Origin: Clostridium sp.
GTDB lineage: Bacteria > Bacillota > Clostridia > Lachnospirales > Lachnospiraceae
DNA length: 37,964 nt
Assembly: GCA_023664325.1 (NCBI GenBank)
Contig: JAMPFS010000032.1
Location: forward strand, 1-37,964
Direction of reading: 5' to 3'
Position 1 is the stretch's first letter, and every line of letters begins with the position of its first letter. The notes beneath the pieces were generated by a model. The model saw only the letters and a program-made list of their open reading frames with translations. It was not told the origin of the DNA and ran no database searches. A program made the position numbers and the translations under genes. This document shows positions 25,135 to 32,790 of the stretch, one piece after another.

Positions 25135-25162
25135 TTGCCAAATGTAAAAAATGTGTTAAAAT
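25135..25162 (+). promoter_or_regulatory. Promoter of the NlpC/P60 gene (extended -10)
   Basis: TTGCCA (25135-25140), a 16-bp spacer and TAAAAT (25157-25162), with TGT directly before the -10 giving an extended element. It lies about 47 bp before the start codon at 25209. Confidence 0.6.
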
Positions 25163-25208
25163 GAGTACTGTTGAATGAAAAAATGAATTTGGAAGGATGC
25201 TACTTATT

Positions 25209-25955
25209 ATGAAACACAAAATTCTAATGGTATTGTTAACATTATTTCTTACAGCAGGATTATTTGTAAAGGTGGAAGTGGTAGAAGCAGCAGGAGCAGT
25301 TAAGCTGAATAAACAAAAGATTGTATTGGAGATGGAAGATTCCTATCAGTTAAAGGTGAAGAATACTACAAAAAAGATAAAGTGGAGTTCTTCTGATAAG
25401 AAGGTAGTCAAAGTAAACAGTAAAGGAACGCTTACCCCGACGGGTGTTGGCGCAGCTACGGTAACTGCCAAAGTCGGCAGCAAGAAATACAAATGCAAGG
25501 TGACAGTCGCTGATTATAATGGCATGTCGGAAGAACAGAAGGCAGTAGTGAGTTACGCATTACAATATGTAGGAAACCGGTATGTATATGGCGGATCCAG
25601 TCTGACAAAAGGAACGGATTGTTCCGGATTTACAATGGCGGTATATAAGAAATTTGGATATAGCCTGCCGCATAATGCATACAGCCAGTTGACGAAAAAG
25701 TCTGTGAAGAAAGTCAGCATGAAGAAAATTAAGCCTGGTGATTTGATTTTCTATGGCGCAAGCAAGAAAAGCTGTTCCCATGTAGCGCTGTACATTGGCA
25801 ACGAAAAAGTGGTACATGCCTCGACAGAGTCAACCGGTATTACGATTTCTGATTATACATATAGAAAATATGTCGGAGTAGGACGAGTATTAAAGAAAGA
25901 AACGTATCCTTCCTCAGAGGATGAGAGTACAACAAGATTCGCAGTTTCAAAATAA
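25209..25955 (+). CDS. Secreted Big2-NlpC/P60 peptidoglycan endopeptidase
   Basis: The 248-residue secreted protein has a signal peptide (MKHKILMVLLTLFLTAGLF, cleavage after VVEA). A Big2-type immunoglobulin-like domain (about 30-100) shows KWSSSDKKVVKVNSKGTLTP. A C-terminal NlpC/P60 domain (about 110-235) has the catalytic set C138 in GTDCSGF, H191 in CSHVALYIG and H203 in VVHAS. Such enzymes cleave D-Glu to diamino-acid stem bonds in the wall. The start at 25209 is preferred because GGAAGG then lies 12 bases upstream; an ATG at 25197 abuts that site directly. A WalR-type box and promoter precede it and a terminator hairpin follows. Confidence 0.93.
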   Translation: MKHKILMVLLTLFLTAGLFVKVEVVEAAGAVKLNKQKIVLEMEDSYQLKVKNTTKKIKWSSSDKKVVKVNSKGTLTPTGVGAATVTAKVGSKKYKCKVTVADYNGMSEEQKAVVSYALQYVGNRYVYGGSSLTKGTDCSGFTMAVYKKFGYSLPHNAYSQLTKKSVKKVSMKKIKPGDLIFYGASKKSCSHVALYIGNEKVVHASTESTGITISDYTYRKYVGVGRVLKKETYPSSEDESTTRFAVSK

Positions 25956-25964
25956 GAATGGGAA

Positions 25965-26000
25965 AGACGGTGTCTGCTATAAGTAGCCACCGTCTATTTT
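25965..26000 (+). terminator. Terminator after the NlpC/P60 gene, overlapping the end of the convergent reductase gene
   Basis: AGACGGTG (25965-25972) pairs with CACCGTCT (25988-25995), followed by ATTTTTAT. The right arm lies inside the last codons of the minus-strand reductase gene. The loop is long (15 bases). Confidence 0.6.
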
Positions 26001-26705
26001 TATGATTTCCCCCGTGAGATAAAATGGGCTTTGATATAAATGAACCACTGCCTGTGCAATTTCTTCCGGCGCGCCGAACCGGCAGGCAGGAATATCATCG
26101 CAAAACGCTGCTTTCTCTGACTCGTCAAGATGGGAATTCATAGATGTATCAATGGCGCCGCAGGCAATGGCATTGACACGGATGCCGCCAGGCGCCAGTT
26201 CTTTTGCCAGGGCTTTTGTAAATGCATTTACTCCGCCTTTTGTGGCGCTATAGGCAACCTCACAGGAGGCGCCGCATAAGCCCCACATGGAGGAAATATT
26301 GATAATATGGCCGGAGTGTTTTTTCACCATATGGGGAACGATTTGGTTGCAGCAGTTGAATACGGAGGTCAGATTGGTCTGTACAATCCGGTTCCAGTCA
26401 TCAATTGTCATATCAGAAAGCAGACCAACATAAGAAATGCCTGCGTTATTTACAAGCAGTTCAACAGATGGAAGCAGGTAATGAATCGCTTTTATAAAGT
26501 CTGTGACAAATTTATAATCTCCAATATCGCCTGCGATTGCCGTACATTCCGTTCCTTTCTCTAAGATGATGGAACGGGTATCTTCTAATGCTTCCGCACT
26601 ATGGAAAGAGTTGATTACAATATGGTTAAAAGAATCCGCCAGTTCAATGGCGCATGCTTTGCCGATACCGCGGGAAGCACCGGTTATAATGGCTGTTTTT
26701 TTCAT
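25977..26705 (-). CDS. ymfI: EF-P 5-aminopentanone reductase-like SDR (YmfI type)
   Basis: The 242-residue short-chain dehydrogenase has the nucleotide-binding TGASRGIGKACA near the N-terminus, NNAG (NNAGISYVGLL), the catalytic Ser in NISSMWGLCGASCEVAYS and YSATKGG (Tyr and Lys). It ends ITGEII-type KIDGGYL. The SSMWG-GASCEVAYS block and CGAIDTSMN resemble YmfI, which in Bacillus reduces the 5-aminopentanone modification on elongation factor P; this is favoured over FabG but not proven. The start at 26705 has AAAGGAG five bases upstream; a start seven codons earlier lacks one. It is transcribed toward the NlpC/P60 gene and shares an overlapping divergent promoter region with the LytR_C gene. 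Confidence 0.82.
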   Translation of the reverse strand: MKKTAIITGASRGIGKACAIELADSFNHIVINSFHSAEALEDTRSIILEKGTECTAIAGDIGDYKFVTDFIKAIHYLLPSVELLVNNAGISYVGLLSDMTIDDWNRIVQTNLTSVFNCCNQIVPHMVKKHSGHIINISSMWGLCGASCEVAYSATKGGVNAFTKALAKELAPGGIRVNAIACGAIDTSMNSHLDESEKAAFCDDIPACRFGAPEEIAQAVVHLYQSPFYLTGEIIKIDGGYL

Positions 26706-26791
26706 AGAAGCTCCTTTCAAAAGCATAACTGTCCGGTTTTACACATTTATGCGCTGCCGGAAAAGCGAACCGGCATCAATGTACAATATAT

Positions 26792-26819
26792 AGTATACTA
26801 TGAAAAGGTTGAAATGCAA
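26792..26819 (-). promoter_or_regulatory. Candidate promoter of the reductase gene
   Basis: On the minus strand, TTGCAT (26819-26814), a 16-bp spacer and TATACT (26797-26792). It overlaps the plus-strand promoter at 26809-26837, so the two cannot easily be occupied together. Confidence 0.5.
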
Positions 26820-26837
26820 ACGTATTTCTGCTATACT
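26809..26837 (+). promoter_or_regulatory. Promoter of the LytR_C gene
   Basis: TTGAAA (26809-26814), a 17-bp spacer and TATACT (26832-26837), a close match to the sigma-A consensus about 75 bp before the start codon. Confidence 0.65.
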
Positions 26838-26911
26838 AGCATGATGGATAAACAGTTTGGCGATGCAATTGGATATTGTAACTCAAATTGTGAGTGTCAG
26901 GAGGAAAGAAA

Positions 26912-27499
26912 ATGGATAAAAAAACCATGTTGAAGATATTTGGAGAGGCATTCTTACGGTCATTTGTGGTATTGATGGGAGTTGTGATCATAGGTTTCGC
27001 TGCATTTTTCGTTATCAGGGTGAATACGGACAAAAAACAGGTGGCGGAGAATACGACAGAAGAGATTACCACAGAGGAGATTACGACCGAAGAACCGACA
27101 ACGACAGAGGAGATTACAACGACGGAAGAGATTACCACAGAAGAAATTACGACCGAAGAACCGACAACGGAAGTACAGGAGATACCATCGACGGATAAGA
27201 AAATCATTGTTCTGAACAGTACCAGTGTGTCAGGGCTTGCGAGAAGATGGGCAAATAAGTTAAATGGCGCAGGCTTTGCGACCGTGGTGACAGGTAATTA
27301 TACAGCGGGTTCCATTTCCCAGACAACAATTTATGTCAGCGAGGAGGGCATGGGTAATGATCTGACAGGATATTTTGCGGATGCAGTTATCCAGGTCGGA
27401 ACACCGGATGCAGGAAGTTTTGCGCCATCGGCAGGAGTGTCTGCGGATGGTGTTGAAGTGTACATAGTAATAGGAAGTAATGATACTATTGTACAATGA
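26912..27499 (+). CDS. Membrane-anchored LytR_C domain protein with TTEE stalk
   Basis: The 195-residue protein has a short cytoplasmic start (MDKKTMLKIFG), one membrane helix (about 16-38, SFVVLMGVVIIGFAAFFVI), a low-complexity Thr/Glu stalk (about 50-88) and a C-terminal LytR_C domain (about 98-190, KIIVLNSTSVSGLARRWANK, then GFATVVTGNY). LytR_C domains lie outside the cell, often attached to LytR-CpsA-Psr wall-polymer ligases; here the ligase domain is absent. The exact role is unknown. AGGAGG lies seven bases before the ATG at 26912; an upstream GTG at 26894 has no such site. The GT26-like gene begins 13 bp after its stop. Confidence 0.85.
   Translation: MDKKTMLKIFGEAFLRSFVVLMGVVIIGFAAFFVIRVNTDKKQVAENTTEEITTEEITTEEPTTTEEITTTEEITTEEITTEEPTTEVQEIPSTDKKIIVLNSTSVSGLARRWANKLNGAGFATVVTGNYTAGSISQTTIYVSEEGMGNDLTGYFADAVIQVGTPDAGSFAPSAGVSADGVEVYIVIGSNDTIVQ
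27057..27174 (+). repeat. Degenerate tandem repeat coding the Thr/Glu stalk
   Basis: Units of the form GAGATTACCACAGAAGA or GAAGAACCGACAACG recur with small changes and encode EEITTEEITTEEPTT-type peptide. It is in-frame and coding, and a likely place for length variation between strains by slippage. Confidence 0.75.
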
Positions 27500-27512
27500 T
27501 TGAGGTATTATA

Positions 27513-28250
27513 ATGGAAGAAAGAGTTCAATTGCCAGGCAGTGTCATTGACATATTATCTACAAAAGATGCTATTGATTCGACACAGGAGTTTATAAAGG
27601 AAACGGGAAGCCATGTTGTCTATCTGGTAAACAGTGAGACATTGCTTCTCCTTCAAAAAAATGCAGAGGATCAGTATCTGGTAGAGGAAAGCGAACTGAT
27701 TTTACCGGGAACAGCCAGTGTGAGCGCAAGTATTGACCAGGTGTTAGGACACCGGCGGGATTCCTTTTTTTTGGAAAGTTACATGGATGCGGTATTCGAC
27801 TATTGCATTACGAATGGTTTGGAGATGCTGATTGTGGCGGAAGATGAGGATAAGTTCATCTCCATGCAGGAAAACATTCATGAAAAACGGCCGTTGATGA
27901 CATTGAGCGGAATCTATATCACACAGCAGGCAGGGTCGATGAGCCATCTTGTCAATGAAATTAATTCCGTTGCGCCGGATGTTTTGATGATTGCGCTTCA
28001 GGAAGAAAAACAATTAGAACTGCTGAAGGAATACCGCAATCAGATGAATGCAGGGATGATTTTGGTGGCAGGGAATGTTTTTTATAACCAGGCAGTATCG
28101 GAATCTCAGGTTCCGGAATCCATACAGAAGTTCCGGATTGATAATCTGTATAAATGGTTTCGGGCAGGCGGTCGGCTGCGTGCATTTTTTGCAAATCTAA
28201 TCGTAAAATTTCAAATCAGGAAAAGAGAGAAGGAAGAAAAGATGGATTAG
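27513..28250 (+). CDS. Divergent WecB/TagA/CpsF-like (GT26-type) protein
   Basis: The 245-residue protein aligns in general plan with WecB/TagA/CpsF glycosyltransferases: MDAVFDYCITNGLEMLIVAE, then NEINSVAPDVLMIALQEEKQ, and a hydrophobic strand GMILVAGNVFYNQAV. It ends in a basic C-terminal tail (LYKWFRAGGRLRAFFANLIV onward) like the family's membrane-associating end. The family joins a sugar such as ManNAc to a lipid-linked precursor. The usual glycine-proline-x-Q-E loop is replaced by ALQEEKQLE, so catalysis may be altered or lost. Its 13-bp distance from the LytR_C gene suggests an operon concerned with wall polymers. Confidence 0.65.
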   Translation: MEERVQLPGSVIDILSTKDAIDSTQEFIKETGSHVVYLVNSETLLLLQKNAEDQYLVEESELILPGTASVSASIDQVLGHRRDSFFLESYMDAVFDYCITNGLEMLIVAEDEDKFISMQENIHEKRPLMTLSGIYITQQAGSMSHLVNEINSVAPDVLMIALQEEKQLELLKEYRNQMNAGMILVAGNVFYNQAVSESQVPESIQKFRIDNLYKWFRAGGRLRAFFANLIVKFQIRKREKEEKMD

Positions 28251-28264
28251 CCTCCATCTTTTTA
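28237..28264 (+). terminator. Intrinsic terminator after the GT26-like gene
   Basis: AAAAGATGGA pairs with TCCATCTTTT across the stop codon (arms 28237-28246 and 28253-28262, 6-base loop), followed by TTATATT. It ends the LytR_C/GT26-like operon. Confidence 0.75.
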
Positions 28265-28676
28265 TATTGTTTATACCTGACAGAATAAGTCGATGATTGC
28301 GCCAAAATGATGGAATGGCATCCTGATTTTCAAAAAAACTCCTGTTTTTTAAAAAAATTAGCCACATATAAAACACTTTTTAAGTAAAAACATTTGTTAA
28401 AAAAGGCGAACTGCATAAAAGTTGGCAAATAATAGCCGAATTATTTGTAAATTTTTTTTGTGAAAAAAGGTGGATAATTTTGAATATAGGTATTTTTAAT
28501 AATAAAATAAAAAAGATAATGTGCATTTTGATGTGAAAGCTTTAGAATCTGACATTTTGAACAAATAATTTTTGATTTCTTTGTTGAATAGTAATATTCC
28601 ATTTAACGGGGAAATGTTGTATTATAACACTATGATTTAGTCAGCAGAAATTATATAACTCAAGGAGGAAATTAAA
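28265..28676. other. Long AT-rich upstream region of the MsmK-type ATPase gene
   Basis: No gene is visible in this 412-bp stretch. It is very AT-rich with A and T runs. A CcpA-like cre motif lies at 28534-28547. A TATAAC at 28621-28626 could be a -10 but lacks a well-spaced -35. AAGGAGG immediately precedes the next gene. A long regulated leader is possible. Confidence 0.5.
28534..28547 (+). promoter_or_regulatory. Possible cre (catabolite-responsive) site
   Basis: TGAAAGCTTTAGAA matches 12 of 14 positions of the Gram-positive cre consensus TGWAARCGYTWNCW. It lacks the central CG. Its location upstream of a carbohydrate ABC ATPase is suggestive, but chance matches are common in AT-rich DNA. 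Confidence 0.25.
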
Positions 28677-29789
28677 ATGGCTAGTTTATCACTCAAAAAC
28701 ATTTATAAGATTTATCCAAATGGCTTTAATGCTGTTAAGGATTTTAATCTTGAGATTGAGGACAAGGAATTTGTTATCTTTGTAGGACCTTCTGGTTGTG
28801 GTAAGTCTACTACACTTCGTATGATTGCAGGTCTTGAGGACATCAGTTCAGGTGAATTATGGATTGGTGACAAAATGGTTAATGATGTAGAGCCTAAGGA
28901 TAGAGATATCGCAATGGTATTCCAGAATTACGCTTTGTATCCACATATGTCAGTATATGATAACATGGCATTTGGTCTTAAGTTGAGAAAAGTTCCAAAG
29001 GAGAAAATTGATAAGCAGGTACATGAGGCTGCTAAGATTCTTGATATTGAGCATTTGCTTGACAGAAAGCCGAAGGCTTTATCAGGTGGTCAGAGACAGC
29101 GTGTAGCTATGGGTCGTGCAATTGTTCGTGAACCAAAGGTATTCTTGATGGATGAGCCTTTATCTAACTTGGATGCTAAGTTGCGTGTTCAGATGCGTGT
29201 TGAGATTTCTAAGCTGCATCAGAGATTACAGACAACCATCATCTATGTAACACATGACCAGACAGAGGCTATGACACTTGGTACAAGAATCGTAGTTATG
29301 AAGGATGGTATCATCCAGCAGGTTGACACTCCTCAGAACTTATATGACAAGCCAACCAACTTATTCGTTGCAGGTTTCATGGGTATGCCGCCAATGAACT
29401 TCATCGAAAGCAAGGTTGTAAAATCCGGTTCAGATGTATTATTGATGTTTGGTTCTCACTCAATCAAGATTCCGGATTCTAAGGCACAGATTTTAATTGA
29501 GCAGAATTATATTGACAAGGAAGTTGTTTTGGGTATCCGTCCAGAGGATATTCATGATGAGCAGTTGTTCCTTGAGTCATCTCCAGAGAGTATTATTGAT
29601 GCAAGAATTACAATCTACGAGATGTTAGGTGCAGAAGTTTACTTATACTTTACCATTGATCAGTTTGATATTACTGCAAGAGTAAATGCCCGTACGACAG
29701 CCAGACCTGGTGATACAGTACAGTTAGCATTTGACTTAAGTAAGATTCATATCTTTGATAAAGAGACAGAGCAGAAGATTTTAGATTAA
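28677..29789 (+). CDS. Sugar ABC transporter ATP-binding protein, MsmK/UgpC type
   Basis: The 370-residue ATPase has Walker A GPSGCGKST, Q-loop MVFQNYALYPHMSVYDNMAF, signature LSGGQRQRVAMGRAI, Walker B VFLMDEPLSNLDAK and H-loop VTHDQTEAMTLG. About 130 C-terminal residues form the OB-like regulatory domain of the MalK/UgpC/MsmK class. No permease or binding protein is nearby, so it is probably a shared ATPase powering several CUT1 sugar importers, as MsmX/MsmK do. Codons are strikingly uniform (AAG, GTT, GGT, CTT) compared with neighbours, which suggests high expression. AAGGAGG precedes the ATG and a terminator follows. Confidence 0.92.
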   Translation: MASLSLKNIYKIYPNGFNAVKDFNLEIEDKEFVIFVGPSGCGKSTTLRMIAGLEDISSGELWIGDKMVNDVEPKDRDIAMVFQNYALYPHMSVYDNMAFGLKLRKVPKEKIDKQVHEAAKILDIEHLLDRKPKALSGGQRQRVAMGRAIVREPKVFLMDEPLSNLDAKLRVQMRVEISKLHQRLQTTIIYVTHDQTEAMTLGTRIVVMKDGIIQQVDTPQNLYDKPTNLFVAGFMGMPPMNFIESKVVKSGSDVLLMFGSHSIKIPDSKAQILIEQNYIDKEVVLGIRPEDIHDEQLFLESSPESIIDARITIYEMLGAEVYLYFTIDQFDITARVNARTTARPGDTVQLAFDLSKIHIFDKETEQKILD

Positions 29790-29814
29790 TTTTCTCTAAT
29801 CTTGATGCAGAACA

Positions 29815-29840
29815 GGCGGTTGCGAAAGCAGCCGCTTTTT
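29815..29840 (+). terminator. Intrinsic terminator after the MsmK-type gene
   Basis: GCGGTTGC and GCAGCCGC (29816-29823 with 29828-29835, one G-U pair) close a GAAA tetraloop and are followed by TTTTTCTTT. A textbook intrinsic terminator 26 bp past the stop. Confidence 0.92.
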
Positions 29841-29966
29841 CTTTCCGGTAATTTCCAAAGAATCGTGAAAAAAGTATAAAATTTTCAACATTTACTTTCT
29901 TTTTTGAGTGTTTTCCGTTAAAATATAGATAGGTGTTTTTACAAATAAGGTAAGGAGTGTAGTGAG

Positions 29967-31055
29967 ATGATATCAAATCAAATTTTGCAGGATACCATTG
30001 AGGGTGTAAAAGCAATTACCAGAATTGATTTATGCGTAATGGATACAGAAGGTAAGACACTGGCATCCACCCTTCGGGATACAGAAGAGTATGAGAAATC
30101 TGTTCTTGCGTTTGTGCATTCTCCGGCAGAGAGCCAGATGCTGCAGGGATACCAGTTTTTTAAAGTGTTTGATGATAATCAGTTAGAGTATGTTATTATT
30201 GCAAAGGGCGAAGCGGATGATGTATACATGATTGGCAAGGTTGCAGCATTTCAGATACAGAGCCTGCTTGTTGCATATAAGGAACGCTATGACAAGGATA
30301 ATTTTATTAAGAATCTGCTGCTTGATAATCTGTTATTAGTGGATATTTATAACCGGGCAAAGAAGCTTCATGTCGATACGGATGTAAGACGCATTGTATT
30401 TATTATCGAAACGAAGAATGAGAAGGATACGAATGCATTAGAGACAGTTCGTAACATTTTCTCAAGTAAGGCTAAAGATTTTGTGACTGCTGTAGATGAG
30501 AAGAACATTATTCTTGTGAAGGAAGTCAAGCAGGGTGAGACATATGAGGATATGAATAAGACGGCAAAGGTGATTGTGGATATGCTGAATACGGAGGTGA
30601 TGTCTTCCGTTCATGTGGCATTTGGCACGATTGTGAATGAGATTAAAGAGGTTTCACGTTCCTACAAAGAAGCGAAAATGGCGCTGGATGTAGGTAAGAT
30701 CTTTTATGGGAACCGTAATATTATCGCATATAGCAATCTTGGTATTGGACGTCTTATTTACCAGCTGCCAATCCCTCTTTGTAAAATGTTTATTAAGGAG
30801 ATTTTTGAAAGCCGTTCTCCGGATGACTTTGATGAGGAGACACTTACGACAATCAACAAGTTTTTTGAAAATAGCTTGAATGTATCAGAGACTTCAAGAC
30901 AATTGTATATCCACCGTAATACATTAGTATATCGTTTGGATAAACTTCAAAAAAGCACAGGACTTGATTTGCGTGTATTTGAGGATGCAATTACCTTTAA
31001 GATTGCATTAATGGTAGTAAAATATATGAAATACATGGAATCCCTGGAATATTAA
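29967..31055 (+). CDS. CdaR/PucR-family transcriptional regulator
   Basis: The 362-residue protein has a CdaR-like sensor N-terminus (about 1-110, SNQILQDTIEGVKAITRIDL), a middle region of degenerate GGDEF-like type (about 140-270) and a C-terminal PucR-type helix-turn-helix with NSLNVSETSRQLYIHRNTLV, then YRLDKLQKSTGLDL. Members are activators of sugar-acid or nucleobase catabolic genes. The position after a shared sugar ATPase suggests a carbon-source regulator, but the terminator between them points to separate transcripts. AAGGAG lies nine bases before the ATG. Confidence 0.88.
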   Translation: MISNQILQDTIEGVKAITRIDLCVMDTEGKTLASTLRDTEEYEKSVLAFVHSPAESQMLQGYQFFKVFDDNQLEYVIIAKGEADDVYMIGKVAAFQIQSLLVAYKERYDKDNFIKNLLLDNLLLVDIYNRAKKLHVDTDVRRIVFIIETKNEKDTNALETVRNIFSSKAKDFVTAVDEKNIILVKEVKQGETYEDMNKTAKVIVDMLNTEVMSSVHVAFGTIVNEIKEVSRSYKEAKMALDVGKIFYGNRNIIAYSNLGIGRLIYQLPIPLCKMFIKEIFESRSPDDFDEETLTTINKFFENSLNVSETSRQLYIHRNTLVYRLDKLQKSTGLDLRVFEDAITFKIALMVVKYMKYMESLEY

Positions 31056-31096
31056 AGGCGGAAAGTATCTATGTAGCGTGCCGGTGTACTGACACA

Positions 31097-31125
31097 TTGA
31101 TAACCGAAAATATTTTGCATAATAT
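31097..31125 (+). promoter_or_regulatory. Promoter of the ftsEX cluster
   Basis: TTGATA (31097-31102), a 17-bp spacer and TAATAT (31120-31125), about 60 bp before ftsE. It would drive ftsE, ftsX and probably the M23 gene. Confidence 0.6.
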
Positions 31126-31186
31126 CAATGGGTTGGCACATGAAAGTGATATGTCAAGAGAGAGCTAGAGAGAAAGGAACGAGGAT

Positions 31187-31873
31187 ATGCTGGTACTTGA
31201 ACATGTGACGATGCAGTATCCAACGGGAACGAAAGCGTTAGATAATGTGACATTTCGAATCAAAAAGGGAGAGTTTGTATTTGTTGTGGGAAGCAGTGGG
31301 TCAGGCAAGACAACACTAATTAAGCTGCTGCTGAAGGAACTGAAACCGACTTCCGGTGAGATTTTAATAGAAAATCAGCCATACAGTAAGATGAAACGTA
31401 AAAATATACCGTTGCTGCGAAGGAAAATAGGCGTGGTATTTCAAAATTTCCGTCTGTTAAAGGATCGGACGGTATTTGAAAATGTTGCATTTGCACAGCA
31501 GGTTATAGAAAGATCAGCAAAGGAAATCCGGCGTGAGGTGCCTGCAACCCTTACGATGGTGGGATTAGCTGATAAATATAAGCAGTTTCCGAAAGAACTT
31601 TCCGGTGGTGAGCAGCAGAGAGTTGCATTGGCAAGGGCGATTGTCAACCGACCGGAGATTATACTGGCAGATGAGCCAACGGGTAATCTGGATCCGAAAA
31701 ACTCTTTGGAGATTATGCGCCTGCTCGAAGAAATTAATCGAAGGGGAACCACGGTGATTGTGGTTACACATAACAAAGAAATCGTTAATCTTATGCAAAA
31801 ACGTGTTATTACGCTGAAAAAGGGTAAGATAGTAAGTGACGAGGAAAAGGGTGGATATAAGGATGAAGATTAG
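31187..31873 (+). CDS. ftsE: Cell division ATP-binding protein FtsE
   Basis: The 228-residue ABC ATPase is of normal FtsE length: Walker A GSSGSGKTTLIK, Q-loop VVFQNFRLLKDRTVFENV, signature LSGGEQQRVALARAI, Walker B IILADEPTGNLDPK and H-loop VTHNKEI. With FtsX it uses ATP hydrolysis to switch on peptidoglycan hydrolases at the division site rather than to move a substrate. The ATG is preceded by GAAAGGAACGAGG. It overlaps ftsX by 11 bp. Confidence 0.96.
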   Translation: MLVLEHVTMQYPTGTKALDNVTFRIKKGEFVFVVGSSGSGKTTLIKLLLKELKPTSGEILIENQPYSKMKRKNIPLLRRKIGVVFQNFRLLKDRTVFENVAFAQQVIERSAKEIRREVPATLTMVGLADKYKQFPKELSGGEQQRVALARAIVNRPEIILADEPTGNLDPKNSLEIMRLLEEINRRGTTVIVVTHNKEIVNLMQKRVITLKKGKIVSDEEKGGYKDED

Positions 31874-32774
31874 TACGCTTGGATACAGTGTCAAGCAGGG
31901 ACTTAAAAATATTCGGCGCAATCTTCTGTTTTCTCTTGCATCGCTGGGAACGATGGTTGCCTGTTTGTTTTTGTTTGGCATTTTCTATTCTATTGTGTTG
32001 AATATGCAGACGGAAATTACAAAAATTAGCAATTCCCTTATTGTCTCGGTGTTTTTTGATGAGGGAACAAGTGAGAATCAGATTATGAATATCGGTGACG
32101 AGATTAAAAAAATATCGAATGTTGATCAGATTACTTATGTCTCGGCAGATAAGGCATGGAATAATTATATTGATGATGTGTATGGCGGCGACAAGGAGTA
32201 TGTGGATTTGGTGTTTGGCGATGACAATCCGTTGCTTAATTCCGCTTCCTATGAAGTGACGCTTAAGGATATTGGCGTACAAAGCGAAACTGTCACACAA
32301 ATCGAAGCAATTAGTGGAGTGCGTCAGGTAAATAGCAGTGACAGTACAGCAAAAAGCCTGAATTCCATTAGCAGGCTGGTAAGTTATGTATCTCTTGGCG
32401 TTATCGCAATTCTTTTATTGGTATCGCTGTTTTTGATAAGTAATACAATTACGATTGGAATTTCTGTCCGCAAGGAAGAGATCGCAATTATGAAGCTGAT
32501 TGGAGCAAAGGATTTCTTCATAAGAGCGCCGTTTTTGGTGGAGGGTGTGATTATTGGTCTGGTGGGTTCTTTGGTGCCGGTAGGCTTTCTATATTTTATA
32601 TACAATGCAATGACACAGTATTTGACAGAGCGTTTTGCAATTGTTCAGAATATGATAGAATTTGTGCCGGTAGGAGAAGTTTTTAAAGGGATGGTTCCGA
32701 TTTCCCTTCTGTTGGGTATTGGCGTAGGATTTTTTGGAAGCTTATTTACAACACATAAGCATTTACAGGTGTAG
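31863..32774 (+). CDS. ftsX: Cell division permease-like protein FtsX
   Basis: The 303-residue protein has the FtsX layout. A cytoplasmic N-terminus (MKISTLGYSVKQGLKNIRRN) and a first membrane helix lead to an extracellular domain of about 130 residues (containing VFFDEGTSENQI and YVSADKAWNNYID). Three further membrane helices include the FtsX core VRKEEIAIMKLIGAKDFFIR. The extracellular loop relays FtsE ATPase activity to a wall hydrolase. The start at 31863 sits eight bases after GGTGG; an earlier in-frame ATG at 31836 lies deeper in ftsE. The M23 hydrolase gene follows after 16 bp and is its likely partner. Confidence 0.96.
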   Translation: MKISTLGYSVKQGLKNIRRNLLFSLASLGTMVACLFLFGIFYSIVLNMQTEITKISNSLIVSVFFDEGTSENQIMNIGDEIKKISNVDQITYVSADKAWNNYIDDVYGGDKEYVDLVFGDDNPLLNSASYEVTLKDIGVQSETVTQIEAISGVRQVNSSDSTAKSLNSISRLVSYVSLGVIAILLLVSLFLISNTITIGISVRKEEIAIMKLIGAKDFFIRAPFLVEGVIIGLVGSLVPVGFLYFIYNAMTQYLTERFAIVQNMIEFVPVGEVFKGMVPISLLLGIGVGFFGSLFTTHKHLQV

Positions 32775-32790
32775 TAAGGAGGATTGTTCT

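Noticed and set aside
25977..26705. FabG (3-oxoacyl-ACP reductase)
   Set aside because: The SSMWG-GASCEVAYS and CGAIDTSMN blocks fit YmfI better, and no fatty-acid genes are adjacent; FabG is not fully excluded.
27057..27174. CRISPR-like tandem repeats
   Set aside because: Repeats are in-frame, contiguous, degenerate and coding for Thr/Glu; there are no spacers of constant length.
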